Below are positions 19,796 to 30,141 of a DNA stretch of 41,736 nucleotides, one piece after another (position 1 is the first letter of the stretch; every line of letters starts with the position of its first letter). A program made the translations under genes and the position numbers. Source of the stretch: Thermoproteota archaeon (lineage in GTDB: Archaea; Korarchaeota; JAOZGF01; JAOZFZ01); NCBI GenBank assembly GCA_027491455.1, contig JAOZFL010000169.1, positions 1 to 41,736 on the forward strand. Reading direction: 5' to 3'. The notes under the pieces were generated by a model that saw only the letters and a program-made list of their open reading frames with translations, did no database searches and was not told the DNA's origin.

Positions 19796-19895
19796 CTTTT
19801 CCTGGTTGCAGTTGATAACGGTTAATTAACAATGCTTTAAATTTAAAATATTGGTTTCATTAAGTTGAAGTCTAAGGGGGCTTTAATGGGGAGAA

Positions 19896-21275
19896 GTGAT
19901 TAATTTGTGGAGCATTCTTTATTACTTAAGAAATAAACCCGAGAAAATTAAGTGGTCGTTGAGAAGAAGAGGCCTGAGTACAACAGTGGTTGACGGTGCA
20001 ATTGAAGTGGATAAATCTTGGAGGAACAGCTTAAATGAGCTGCAGAGATTTAAACATGAGCATAATGTAATTTCCAGGGAGATAGCGAGATTAAAGGGGA
20101 AGGAAAAGGGAGAGAAAATAAAAGAGGCAAAAAAACTATTAGAGAAAATAAATGAACTCGAGGGGAAAGTTAAGAAACTAGAGAGGGAAAGGGAGAGGAT
20201 GCTGCTGCAAATCCCTAACTTAATAAGTGAAGATGTACCCATTGGAAAGGATGACACAGAAAATGTGCCCTTAAGGTTCTTCGGTAAACACAAAGTTTGG
20301 AGGGGATATTTAAATGCTTTCTTGGAGATGACAGGGAGACATAGAGTTGAATATGAGGTTGTGGATGAAAAACCAATGGGACACGCCGACATGTTAACGT
20401 TTCTTGGCTACGGAGACACAAGTAGAGCTTCAAAGGTCGCTGGAACAAGATTCTACTATTTATTTGATGATTTAGTCTGGTTAGATACATCACTTTTATT
20501 ATATGCCCTAGATCATATGGCTAGAAAAGGATTTAAAGTCGTTATACCTCCTTACATGATGAGAAGAGAAGCATATGAAGGTGCAACTGCGCTTGAAGAC
20601 TTTGAAACAGCAATCTACAAAGTTGAAAATGAGGATCTCTATTTAATAGCTACATCGGAACACCCCATAGCAGCTATGCACATGGGGGAAATAATTCAAG
20701 AAAAAGATTTACCCATGCTCTACACAGGTTTAAGCCCTTGTTTTAGGAGAGAAGCAGGGGCACATGGCAAGGAAACCAAGGGGATCTTCAGGGTTCATCA
20801 GTTCCACAAAGTTGAACAGTTTGTTTTCTGCACGCCCGAGGACTCTTGGAATTGGCATGAAAAACTTATAGAGAACGCCGAAGAGCTTTGGCGTGGCCTC
20901 GGTATCCCCTACAGAGTCGTAAACATATGCACAGGTGATTTAGGGGTTGTAGCAGCTAAGAAATATGATTTAGAGACTTGGATGCCTGCTCAAGGCAAAT
21001 ATAAGGAGATGGTTAGCTGCAGTAATTGCCTTGACTATCAGTCGTATAGATTGAGGATAAGATACATTAAGGGGAGCGGTGAAAGAGGATATGTCCATAC
21101 ATTAAATTCAACAGCTGTAGCTTCCACCAGGGCTATAACAACTATTTTAGAGAATTGCCAAGATGAAGAGGGAAATGTGATGATTCCCAAGGTTTTAAGA
21201 CCCTACCTTGAAATATTCAGTAAAGCTCCTCAAGACGTGATTGTACCTATAAAGAAAGAGAAGAGAACTCTATAG
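19896..21275 (+). CDS. serS: Seryl-tRNA synthetase (canonical type)
   Basis: N-terminal coiled coil; LIATSEHPIAAMH, GLSPCFRREAGAHGKETKGIFRVHQFHKVEQF, LNSTAVASTRAI. Confidence 0.95.
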   Translation: MINLWSILYYLRNKPEKIKWSLRRRGLSTTVVDGAIEVDKSWRNSLNELQRFKHEHNVISREIARLKGKEKGEKIKEAKKLLEKINELEGKVKKLERERERMLLQIPNLISEDVPIGKDDTENVPLRFFGKHKVWRGYLNAFLEMTGRHRVEYEVVDEKPMGHADMLTFLGYGDTSRASKVAGTRFYYLFDDLVWLDTSLLLYALDHMARKGFKVVIPPYMMRREAYEGATALEDFETAIYKVENEDLYLIATSEHPIAAMHMGEIIQEKDLPMLYTGLSPCFRREAGAHGKETKGIFRVHQFHKVEQFVFCTPEDSWNWHEKLIENAEELWRGLGIPYRVVNICTGDLGVVAAKKYDLETWMPAQGKYKEMVSCSNCLDYQSYRLRIRYIKGSGERGYVHTLNSTAVASTRAITTILENCQDEEGNVMIPKVLRPYLEIFSKAPQDVIVPIKKEKRTL

Positions 21276-21379
21276 AGGGGAGGCTCATTTCTAAAATATC
21301 TACATGTTTAAAAGGCTTATTTAAAGTTCCCTCGCCGAGAATAGCTGATGAAGACGAGAAAAAAGATATAATAAACCAT

Positions 21380-22429
21380 GTGAAAATTGAGGAAATAGAA
21401 AATGTTTTCATCCATGAAAAGGTAATGGAAAGAGAAACAAAGAAGCTGATCCGAGACCTCTCAAGGGCAAAATACATTTGGAACCCTGTTCCAGTGGCCC
21501 CGATTAATGAATTAGGGGTTAAGAAGTGGGTTATACTGGATGGAATGCATAGAAAAGCTGCTCTTTCAAACATGGGGTGTAAATATATACCCACTTTCCA
21601 CACTGACTACAGAGACATGAAAATAGGTAGAAGAAACTACAAGGTTAAACTGAAAAGCTGGTACAGAGTTTTAGGGGGCAGAAACGTTGAAGTTGAAGAG
21701 ATTATTGAAAGCATTAGAAACAGGTTTCAAGTGGAAAAAATAAGCGCAGAAACAGCTTTAAGATCCTTGGATCTTAGAAACACTATTTCTGTACTTGTGG
21801 TTTCTAAACAGAGCTTGGAATATTTCTTGATAACAGATCCAGTCTTGAAGGAAATGAAAAAAGATGAAAAAATATTATTTATCAACCATAGGATTGGAGA
21901 AATAGAGCTGAAACTTGAAAGGGAAATGGGGTTCACATATGAGCCGAGACCATGGAAAAAAATTAATCTTGAGAAATGGATTGATTTCGACCTAGAAGAA
22001 AAAGCCTTGGAGAAATTAAAAGGGAAACCTTACAACGAAGCCGCTGTACTAATGGTCCCAAAGGTGAAGCCGGAAGAAGTTAAAGAAGTCGCTAAAAAGG
22101 GCTGTAACGTCTCTGAAAAGGTTTTTATAAGGAAAACAACTAGACATGAAATTCCCCTAAGACCTTTCAATGTAAATGTACCGATTAAAGCGTTGATGAG
22201 CGGATGGAAGACACTTGAGCAGAGAAACGAGGAACTAAAGGAAAAGTTAATCCAAAAAAACCTTTGGATCTGGGATGACGGTGTCATACTTGACAGAGAA
22301 TATAAGGAACCTATATCCATTTTTGGACCTAAAAAAGAGAAGGGATGGATAAAAAGCGTGGCTAAACTAACAGGAAAAAAATTTTATAGGGTGAAAGATA
22401 ATTGTTACCTGTTTATCCAGGCAAATTAG
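21380..22429 (+). CDS. ParB/Srx-fold free serine kinase (SerK-like)
   Basis: HEKVMERETKKLIRDLSRAKYIWNPV, VILDGMHRKAAL (DGxHR), and C-terminal IRKTTRHEIPLRPFNVNVPIKAL, resembling Thermococcus SerK as I recall it. GTG start. Confidence 0.75.
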   Translation: MKIEEIENVFIHEKVMERETKKLIRDLSRAKYIWNPVPVAPINELGVKKWVILDGMHRKAALSNMGCKYIPTFHTDYRDMKIGRRNYKVKLKSWYRVLGGRNVEVEEIIESIRNRFQVEKISAETALRSLDLRNTISVLVVSKQSLEYFLITDPVLKEMKKDEKILFINHRIGEIELKLEREMGFTYEPRPWKKINLEKWIDFDLEEKALEKLKGKPYNEAAVLMVPKVKPEEVKEVAKKGCNVSEKVFIRKTTRHEIPLRPFNVNVPIKALMSGWKTLEQRNEELKEKLIQKNLWIWDDGVILDREYKEPISIFGPKKEKGWIKSVAKLTGKKFYRVKDNCYLFIQAN

Positions 22430-22442
22430 GTGGTGATTCCCT

Positions 22443-23678
22443 TTGGATTTGGATGAAACCCTGTTGATGACACCTGGCCCAACCTTCACCTCCCACAGGA
22501 TCCTACAGGCAGCCTCAAAACCTCTTGTACACCACAGAGAAAAAGAATTCGTAAAGATCATTAATGAAAGCTATGAAATGCTGAGGAAGCTTTTCAAGAC
22601 GGAAAACGACGTTTTCATTATAACAGGCAGTGGAACAGCAGCTATGGATGCAGCTGTATCTAACATCGTTGAACAAGGAGACAAGGTACTGTGCATAGTT
22701 TCGGGTAAGTTCAGCGACCGGTTAAGGGACATGGTCAAAAATTACGGGGGAACCCCAGTTGTTCTAGGGGTGAAGCCGGGGAAAACTGTAGACCCTAAAT
22801 TGGTGAAAGAGAAACTAGAAGAAGTTAAGGGCATAAAAGCTGTAACTATGGTTCATAACAACACATCAACTGGCTCTGTTAACCCGGTTAGAGATATAGG
22901 CGAAGTAACAAAGGAACATGACGTTCTTCTATTGGTTGACACAATATCATCCTTGGGTGGAGACCACATAGACGTCGATGATTTCCACATAGATCTATGT
23001 TTTTCAGGGTCTCAGAAGTGCTTGGCCCTTCCACCTGGTTTATCTTTCATTTCTGTCAGCCAGAAAGCCTGGGAGAAAATAGAGAGAAAAGAAAGTAAAC
23101 CGTTCTATCTGGATCTGCTGAAGTATAAGAAATCTTATCCTCAAACCCCTTTCACTGTTGCCATAAACATGGTTTTCGCCCTGGATGAATCGCTTAAAAT
23201 GTTATTTGAAGAGGGATTAGAGAAAAGGATAAAGAGACATGAAATATGCGCTGAAATGACAAGGGAAGCTGTTAAAGCCTTAAACCTAGAGCCTTTCGTT
23301 GAAGATGAAGTAGCCTCGAAAACCGTTACATCGGTTAAGATACCAAGGGACATTAATATACCACGAGAAATTCAGAGAATGTACTCTGACTCTAAAAAGA
23401 AAATGAGAGACAAAGCTTTAAGGGAAACCCTTAAAAAATATGGAGTTCTAGTCGCGAAGGGGCAGTCTTGGAAAATTTCTAGTGATGAGAAAGTTGATTT
23501 GCTGGGTGAGATATTCAGGATAGGTCACATGGGCCTAGTTACACCTAAACATATAATAACAACTATTACAGCTCTAGAACTAACCCTTAAAGAACTAGGG
23601 TTAGATGTAGAAATAGGTTCAGGCATCAAGAAAGCAGAGGAGGTCTACGAGAGAAGATTGAACGAGTTGAGGAAATAA
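22443..23678 (+). CDS. Class V aminotransferase (serine-pyruvate/alanine-glyoxylate type), candidate phosphoserine aminotransferase
   Basis: LMTPGPTFTSHRI, GSGTAAMDAAVSN, LLVDTISSLGG, CFSGSQKCLALPPGLSF (PLP Lys). Confidence 0.9.
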   Translation: MDLDETLLMTPGPTFTSHRILQAASKPLVHHREKEFVKIINESYEMLRKLFKTENDVFIITGSGTAAMDAAVSNIVEQGDKVLCIVSGKFSDRLRDMVKNYGGTPVVLGVKPGKTVDPKLVKEKLEEVKGIKAVTMVHNNTSTGSVNPVRDIGEVTKEHDVLLLVDTISSLGGDHIDVDDFHIDLCFSGSQKCLALPPGLSFISVSQKAWEKIERKESKPFYLDLLKYKKSYPQTPFTVAINMVFALDESLKMLFEEGLEKRIKRHEICAEMTREAVKALNLEPFVEDEVASKTVTSVKIPRDINIPREIQRMYSDSKKKMRDKALRETLKKYGVLVAKGQSWKISSDEKVDLLGEIFRIGHMGLVTPKHIITTITALELTLKELGLDVEIGSGIKKAEEVYERRLNELRK

Positions 23679-23702
23679 TTCCCTAAATTGAGGTGTGAGC
23701 AA

Positions 23703-24713
23703 ATGAGGGTACTCATAACTGAGCCTATACATAAAGAAGGTTTAAACATGCTTTTTAAGTTTTTTGGAAAAGAAAACATCACATACATCCCCATAGAGGA
23801 AATAGAGAGGGGTACTGGATTAAAAAAACTGGTTGAGAACATTAACCCAGATGCTTTAATTGTTAGAAGTAAAACAAAGGTTACAAGAGATGTAATAAAC
23901 TCGGCTAGGAACCTTAAATTTATCGGCAGACCAGGAATAGGATTAGACAATATAGATGTTGACTATGCGGAGAAGAGAGGGGTGGAAGTACGGAACACAG
24001 CTGATGCAGAAGCTATATCAACATCTGTCGCTGAACTCGCCATTGGAATGGTGTTAAATCTGATGAGGAAAATAACGACCATGGACTCTTCAATTAAAAA
24101 AGGTTTATGGATTAAGAGACAGATAGAAACAAGTAAACTAAAGATTCTAAATGGGAAAATAATGGGGATAGTTGGCCTTGGAAGGATAGGGAGGAAAATT
24201 GCACTGCTTTCAAAGGCTTTCGGGATGCAAGTCATGTACTTTGATGTGGCACGGAACATAGAGTTTGAGGAGAAGCATGAAGCCTCATTTAAACCCTTAG
24301 AGAAAAGTGATAGGGAAAGAGGGTTAAGGATACCTAGTGGCCTCCTTAGACGAGCAGACATATTAACCCTTCATCTGCCTTTAACCGAGAAGACAAAGGG
24401 AATTCTGGGTGAAAAGGAAATAAATGAATTGAAGGAGGGGGCAGTGGTTGTGAATACTTCTAGAGGAGGCATTGTGGATGAGAAGGCTTTATTAAAGGCT
24501 GTTCTTCGAGGAAAACTGCTTGGTGTCTGTTTAGATGTTTACAGCGCTGAACCACCAGCGAAGGGGCCTTGGTACCTGAAAAGCCTGGTAAGTCTCCCAA
24601 ATGTGGTTTGCACACCGCATATAGGTGCTCAAACAGAGGAAGCCCAGAGAGAAATAAGCGTCAAAATGGCTGAGCTCATAATTTCACGTTTCAAGGGTGA
24701 ACAAAAAGTTTAA
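23703..24713 (+). CDS. serA: D-3-phosphoglycerate dehydrogenase, no ACT domain
   Basis: GIVGLGRIGRKIA, VVNTSRGGIVDEKALLKA, LDVYSAEPP, TPHIGAQTEEAQ. Confidence 0.92.
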   Translation: MRVLITEPIHKEGLNMLFKFFGKENITYIPIEEIERGTGLKKLVENINPDALIVRSKTKVTRDVINSARNLKFIGRPGIGLDNIDVDYAEKRGVEVRNTADAEAISTSVAELAIGMVLNLMRKITTMDSSIKKGLWIKRQIETSKLKILNGKIMGIVGLGRIGRKIALLSKAFGMQVMYFDVARNIEFEEKHEASFKPLEKSDRERGLRIPSGLLRRADILTLHLPLTEKTKGILGEKEINELKEGAVVVNTSRGGIVDEKALLKAVLRGKLLGVCLDVYSAEPPAKGPWYLKSLVSLPNVVCTPHIGAQTEEAQREISVKMAELIISRFKGEQKV

Positions 24714-24719
24714 ATGGAG

Positions 24720-25709
24720 TCAAGTTGAAATTTTCTCCACTACCACTCCCCTCGAGGCAAGATTAGCTTCAAAAACAATGTACCCCTTCAATTGAAGAGC
24801 CTTCGTAACACTTCTCCTTTTGTCAGGGTCGGAAGCTAAAATAACAACGCATCCTCCTCCTCCACCACCTGAAAGCTTAGCTCCCTCAGCTCCGCTTCGA
24901 ATAGATGTGTAAACTATTTCATCCAACTCAATGGTTGAAACCCCAAGAGACCAAAGCAAACCATGATTAATAACCATTAATCTACCTGCCTCATCCCATT
25001 TACTTCTTTCAAGAGCTCTTTCTCCTTCAATTGTTACTTTTTCAATGCCTGAAGCTATTTCCTTGAACACATCTTTATATTTGAGGGAAATTTCCCTTAC
25101 CCTTAAGATCATCTCTTTTGTCGAGGTCTCTCTACCAGACCAAGCCATCAGCAAAGGTATCTTAGGGAAACCTGGTCTCCTTTTAACCTTCATCCCTTCC
25201 TTTCCCCATGAAATCTTTATTAGCCCACCATAAACAGCGCATGCAGGGCCTGTTTTACTGGCTTTCCCATGTATAAGTGTTTCCATCCTGTAAACCTCCT
25301 CTAGAAGTTCATTTAAAACTAATCTTTCACCTATGACCTCTGATACAGCTTTGATTAAACTTGCGGAAACAGATGCAGAGCTCCCCATTCCGCTTCCAAT
25401 GGGGATCCTTGAGGAAACCTTGATGTCCAGTCCTCCCTCGAATGGAAGTTTCCTTAGGAAACCTATTAGTCCACTAGCTAAAATTTTAAGTTCAGGGGGT
25501 CCTTGGCACTTCAGCGAACCATTCTTCTCCCTGCAGATTAGAGAGGAGCTGAATGCATCTGAAAAGATCCTTATTTCTCTTTTATCAATTAACTCTGCTT
25601 CCACTTTGGCTCTGACATCCACACTACAAGCAATAGCTGGTTTTCCATATAGAACCACATGTTCACCGAAAAGAAAGGCTTGAGAGGGGGATGACACAGT
25701 AACTTTCAA
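24720..25709 (-). CDS. mvk: Mevalonate kinase
   Basis: GHMP kinase: SPSQAFLFGEHVVLYGKPAIA, IPIGSGMGSSASVSASL, KLSGGGGGGCVVIL. Confidence 0.94.
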   Translation of the reverse strand: MKVTVSSPSQAFLFGEHVVLYGKPAIACSVDVRAKVEAELIDKREIRIFSDAFSSSLICREKNGSLKCQGPPELKILASGLIGFLRKLPFEGGLDIKVSSRIPIGSGMGSSASVSASLIKAVSEVIGERLVLNELLEEVYRMETLIHGKASKTGPACAVYGGLIKISWGKEGMKVKRRPGFPKIPLLMAWSGRETSTKEMILRVREISLKYKDVFKEIASGIEKVTIEGERALERSKWDEAGRLMVINHGLLWSLGVSTIELDEIVYTSIRSGAEGAKLSGGGGGGCVVILASDPDKRRSVTKALQLKGYIVFEANLASRGVVVEKIST

Positions 25710-25761
25710 TAGAAATCACCGTTAAACATAGATTAAAACGGAAAAGCGGGCTTAGAGATAA

Positions 25762-26217
25762 TTAAACAAGTTTTACCCTGCCATTTTTCTCGGAGACCCA
25801 GTGTTCCCCTTTTAAAGTTACCTCTTTCTTCCAGATAGGTGTTTCCTTCTTGATCCTTTCAAGAACTTCTCTTGCAGCTTTAAAGGCGTAATTTCTGTGT
25901 TTAGCTGCTGAAACAATGTAAAGAATGTCTTCACCTGGTGATAAGTCGTCAACTACATGTGTAATGTATATTTCTTTAACGTCTTCGTTTTCTCCAAGTA
26001 CTTCTCTCCTGATCCTTTCAAGGCTTTTAAGGGCTATTTCTTTATCTGCCTCGTAGTGAAGCCTTTTTAATTTGGAACCATCATGCCCTATCCCTCTGGC
26101 TATACCCATGAAAACCACAATCGCTCCGCATTCTTCGATTCCCTGGGAACCTCTAACCTTCATGATTAAGTCGTCTAGCTTAACTTCTCCCTTTCTCACT
26201 AATTGAACCTTTTTCAC
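25762..26217 (-). CDS. moaE: Molybdopterin synthase catalytic subunit MoaE
   Basis: GAIVVFMGIARG, LHYEADKEIA, SAAKHRNYAFKAAREVLERIKKETPIWKKE. Confidence 0.93.
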   Translation of the reverse strand: MKKVQLVRKGEVKLDDLIMKVRGSQGIEECGAIVVFMGIARGIGHDGSKLKRLHYEADKEIALKSLERIRREVLGENEDVKEIYITHVVDDLSPGEDILYIVSAAKHRNYAFKAAREVLERIKKETPIWKKEVTLKGEHWVSEKNGRVKLV

Positions 26218-26681
26218 TCTCTCTTCACCTTCCTAATGACTTTTATGGATTTTATCTCGGTTTCAGGGTATTGTCCCATGTTGTCTTTTTCATACTTCTT
26301 AACCATGTCCCAAACTGTTAACAAAGCCGTGGAAACCCCTGTCAAAGCTTCCATTTCAACCCCTGTTTTAGCTACACTTGTAACCTTTACCTCCACGACA
26401 ATTTCATCTCTTAAAACCTCGATTTTCGTTTCAACATGATCCACGGGTATAGGGTGACAGAGAGGTATAAGTTCAGGGGTTTTCTTAACTGCTAAAACAG
26501 CTGCCAACTGAGCTGCGGAGAAGACATCTCCCTTCTCCACTTTTCCCTGGGTTATCATGTTTAAAGTTTCTTTTCGAAGCTTCAACCTTCCAATGGCTTC
26601 GGCTTCCCTTAAAACCTCTTTTTTACCGCCTACATCAACCATTTTCATCTCGTAATTCAATGGATGCACCCCGCTGGACAT
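26214..26681 (-). CDS. moaC: Cyclic pyranopterin monophosphate synthase MoaC
   Basis: MVDVGGKKEVLREAEAIGRL, AAVLAVKKTPELIPLCHPIPVDHV, GVEMEALTGVSTALLTVWDMVK. Confidence 0.95.
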   Translation of the reverse strand: MSSGVHPLNYEMKMVDVGGKKEVLREAEAIGRLKLRKETLNMITQGKVEKGDVFSAAQLAAVLAVKKTPELIPLCHPIPVDHVETKIEVLRDEIVVEVKVTSVAKTGVEMEALTGVSTALLTVWDMVKKYEKDNMGQYPETEIKSIKVIRKVKRE

Positions 26682-27634
26682 TGAAAGAAGGGTTTCCTTT
26701 CCCTTATAGCTTTCAGGAAAAGCTTCTCCACCCTTTTCATGTTTCCTTCCCTTAAAGCTGAAAGAAAGTGAACATGGTTATCCGTTCTCATCAAACAGGG
26801 TTTAAATTCACCTGAAAACGTTACTCTTAACCTTTTACAGTTCATGCAGAAATCAGTGTTGTGCATGGGTTTCACAACTTCAACGATGGATCCATCATCC
26901 AGGAAATATTGTTTCCTGTGATGAATATCCCTCAAAACAATTTTCACAGATTTACTTTTTAACTCCTCCTCGATACCCCTCATGTCATAATGATAGTCCC
27001 TGTAAAAGTCGTCGTCAACATTAATTGATTGAAGCTCGATTAATTGAAGTATTGCATTGTTTTCCCTGGCAAAATTAATTGCTTCATCCACTTCACTGTC
27101 GTTTACCCCTTTAAGTAAAACCATGTTAATCTTCACAGGGTTTAAGCCAACATCTACAGCGTATTTAATCCCTCTTATCACCTTTCTCAGGGTTTCACCA
27201 GGTTTACTGGTGCCTGAAATAAACTTGTAGGATTTTTCCCTGATAGAGGGTAAACTAATGTTAACTCTGTCGAGACCTGCAAATTCCTTTAACTTAAAAG
27301 TTATTTCCTTGGTTAATAAAACTCCATTTGTAACCATTGAAACTTCATCTATGCCTGTGATTGATTTAATCTTCCCAACTATGTCCAGTATATCGCCTCT
27401 GAGAAGAGGCTCCCCACCTGTGATCTTCACCTTTCTAATCCCATACCTAGAGGCTATCTCTACAACCTTGGCGATTTCATTTGGGGTCATTGAATCTTTT
27501 AATTTATCTTTGTAACCGTCTGCATCCTCCATGGCTCCTTCTTTATGGCAATAGAGGCAGTTTAAGTTACATTTATCTGTAACAGAAACCCGTAAGTTAG
27601 TTATAGGCCTTCCATATGTGTCATAGATCTGCAA
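26657..27634 (-). CDS. moaA: GTP 3',8-cyclase MoaA (radical SAM)
   Basis: SVTDKCNLNCLYCHKEG, KITGGEPLLR, C-terminal NCKRLRVTFSGEFKPCL. Likely TTG start at 27634 after a GGAGGGG Shine-Dalgarno; the track ORF extends to 27694. Confidence 0.93.
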   Translation of the reverse strand: MQIYDTYGRPITNLRVSVTDKCNLNCLYCHKEGAMEDADGYKDKLKDSMTPNEIAKVVEIASRYGIRKVKITGGEPLLRGDILDIVGKIKSITGIDEVSMVTNGVLLTKEITFKLKEFAGLDRVNISLPSIREKSYKFISGTSKPGETLRKVIRGIKYAVDVGLNPVKINMVLLKGVNDSEVDEAINFARENNAILQLIELQSINVDDDFYRDYHYDMRGIEEELKSKSVKIVLRDIHHRKQYFLDDGSIVEVVKPMHNTDFCMNCKRLRVTFSGEFKPCLMRTDNHVHFLSALREGNMKRVEKLFLKAIRERKPFFQCPAGCIH

Positions 27635-28167
27635 TTCCCCTCCCTCGAAAAGAGAAATTGAATAAGAATATATTAAACTTGTTATAAAAAACATTTATAA
27701 TTACAATGTTAAGGGTACTGTGTAACACATCTCTTCCCAATTATGTTTCCAAGTTTTTAAAGGGTTCCCCTGGACGCAGAGATCCCTGTTAAGGTGTCTA
27801 TCTTTAAAAGGATCAACGTGGCTTGAAGGCTGGATTAAAGTGATATGGGTGAACTGATCTCTAAAAAGGAGTATTTAACCGTAACTTTCAAATATGTTTG
27901 AAGAATTAAAGGGTTAAAGACAAGTGAAGGGTTGACAAGTAGCTAAACACCGCTATAAATCTCTACCTTTAGATGGGGGGGGTTTACTCCAACCTGGCAT
28001 TTTCTACCACTCGATAAAGAGGTTCCTAACAGATCCATAGAGAATTGCAGATCGTCATGAGAGGAGTTGAAGGAAGCTTAGTCTGGCAAAGGAAGAGCTA
28101 ATGAAGACCTCAGTGTGCCTGAAAGAGGCTTTAAACTTATGAAATCCAAAAGCCTTATATATTAACT

Positions 28168-28193
28168 CCCCCTATTAATTCCTTAAAAGGGGG
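28168..28193 (+). promoter_or_regulatory. CCCCCT/AGGGGG inverted repeat in the AOR 5' region, just downstream of a TATA-like CTTATATATT
   Basis: CCCCCT (28168-28173) and AGGGGG (28188-28193), 14-nt AT-rich spacer. Confidence 0.4.
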
Positions 28194-28209
28194 TAATGGA
28201 GACAAGTTT

Positions 28210-30111
28210 ATGAGATGGAGGGGATACAAAGGAAAAATACTGAGGGTGGATTTAACAAAGTGTAAGGTTTTCAAGGAGGAGTTAAGGAGAGAACTTGTAC
28301 ATCTATTTCTTGGCGGCAGAGGGATATGTTCAAAGCTCCTCTTCGACCTTACACCTATGGGTGTAGATGCCTTCGCCCCAGAAAACGTTTTAATAGTGGC
28401 AACTGGTCCGTTAACAGGGACCATTGCACCTACCGCGGGGAGATACCATGTTTCCTCAAAATCTCCATTGACCGGTGGATTGGGCTATGGAAACTCAGGT
28501 GGATACTTCGGCCCAGAACTTAAATACGCTGGTTACGATGCATTGATTGTTCAAGGCAGATCAAAGAAACCAGTTTATCTCTTCATCTCTGATGAAGAAG
28601 TTTTGCTTAGAGATGCAAAAGATATTTGGGGTAAAGACACATTTGAAACAGACAGAATCGTTAAGGAGGAAATAGGGGACTGGGAGGCCCAAGCGATTTA
28701 CATAGGTCAGGCTGGAGAGAGAATGGTGAGATTCGCAGCTATTATCAACAATTACTTCAGAGCAGCTGCAAGAACAGGGATAGGGGCAGTTATGGGTTCA
28801 AAGAAACTTAAGGCAATCGTTGTCAGGGGAACAGGCTCTGTTTCAATTGAAAAACAAGGGAGATTCATGAAAGCTGTTAAGGAGGTGTATCACAAGATAT
28901 ATAGTGACCCAACTTATCCCTCTCTCTCCAGGTATGGTACTCCCTTCCTTGTAGATCTAGCTTATCTTGGAGGGGGATTGGCCACTAGAAATAACCAGAC
29001 AGGGATATTTGAGAAATATGAATCCATTTCCTCCCATATCTTTAAGGATAGATATGTTGTTAAATCAAAGGGATGCTTCGCCTGCCCCATACACTGCGGT
29101 AAATATGCAGCTGTGGAAACAGGTAAATATAAGGGTACATGTGGAGGAGGCCCTGAATATGAGTCAATTGTTTGTTTAGGCTCAAAAACGGGTGTAGGGA
29201 AACTGGATGCAGTCATCTACGCGAACAAACTGTGCAACATGTACGGCTTAGACACAATATCAACGGGCGATGTCATAGCGTTCGCAATGGAATTGAGGGA
29301 TAAAAAAATAGTTATGGATAAAGACACAGATGAAGTCAGGTTGAAATGGGGAAATGAGGAAGCTGTTATTGAAATGATAAGGAAAATAGCTTTTAGGGAA
29401 GGCTTCGGGAACATATTGGCGGAGGGATCAATGAGGGCAGCTGAGAAAATAGGTGGAGAGGCAAAAAAGTATGCTCTCCATGTTAAAGGTTTAGAACCAC
29501 CAGCATATGACGTTAGAACTGCAAAGGCTTTTGGTTTAAGTTGGGCAACAGCGACCAGAGGAGCAGATCACCTTGCAGCTCTTCCCAACTTCGAACTTTT
29601 AGGGTACCCACCAGAGAAGGGAGTTGAATGGTTCGGGTCACCCAAAGCGGTTGACCCTTACTCCACAGAGGGAAAACCTTACATGGTTGTGTGGCATGAA
29701 AACTTTGCAGCCGCAGTGGACTCAGCTATCATATGTAAATACACAACTTTCTCAGCTTATGCAATAAAACCAAGGGATTTAGCTGAGATTCTGTCAGCAG
29801 CCACAGGGATGAATATAAATGAGGCATGGATAATGGAAACAGGTGAAAGAATATTTAACCTAGAGAAACTCTTCAACTTAAGGGAGGGCATCGGGAAAAG
29901 AGACGACAAACTACCCGATAGATTCACAAAGGAACCCTTACCAGAGGGACCAGGAAAAGGGCAAGTGGTTGAATTGGATCAAATGCTTCCAGAATACTAT
30001 AAACTGAGGGGATGGGACCCTGAAACAAGTATACCGAGAAAGGAGAAAGTGAATAAATTGGGTTTAGAAGATGAGCTTACTCTTATAATGAATAGGAGAG
30101 AAAAGCTGTGA
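28210..30111 (+). CDS. aor: Aldehyde:ferredoxin oxidoreductase family tungstoenzyme
   Basis: YKGKILRVDLT, GGRGICSKLLFD, TAGRYHVSSKSPLTGGLGYGNSGG, CFACPIHCGK, later Cys AIICKYT. Confidence 0.95.
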   Translation: MRWRGYKGKILRVDLTKCKVFKEELRRELVHLFLGGRGICSKLLFDLTPMGVDAFAPENVLIVATGPLTGTIAPTAGRYHVSSKSPLTGGLGYGNSGGYFGPELKYAGYDALIVQGRSKKPVYLFISDEEVLLRDAKDIWGKDTFETDRIVKEEIGDWEAQAIYIGQAGERMVRFAAIINNYFRAAARTGIGAVMGSKKLKAIVVRGTGSVSIEKQGRFMKAVKEVYHKIYSDPTYPSLSRYGTPFLVDLAYLGGGLATRNNQTGIFEKYESISSHIFKDRYVVKSKGCFACPIHCGKYAAVETGKYKGTCGGGPEYESIVCLGSKTGVGKLDAVIYANKLCNMYGLDTISTGDVIAFAMELRDKKIVMDKDTDEVRLKWGNEEAVIEMIRKIAFREGFGNILAEGSMRAAEKIGGEAKKYALHVKGLEPPAYDVRTAKAFGLSWATATRGADHLAALPNFELLGYPPEKGVEWFGSPKAVDPYSTEGKPYMVVWHENFAAAVDSAIICKYTTFSAYAIKPRDLAEILSAATGMNINEAWIMETGERIFNLEKLFNLREGIGKRDDKLPDRFTKEPLPEGPGKGQVVELDQMLPEYYKLRGWDPETSIPRKEKVNKLGLEDELTLIMNRREKL

Positions 30112-30141
30112 CCTTAAAATTTATCCTTATCAACTAAGCTC

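Noticed and set aside
27720-28150. Intergenic G8 run and flanks between moaA and AOR as an ncRNA or mobile element
   Set aside because: No consistent stem structure or coding frame that I could support.
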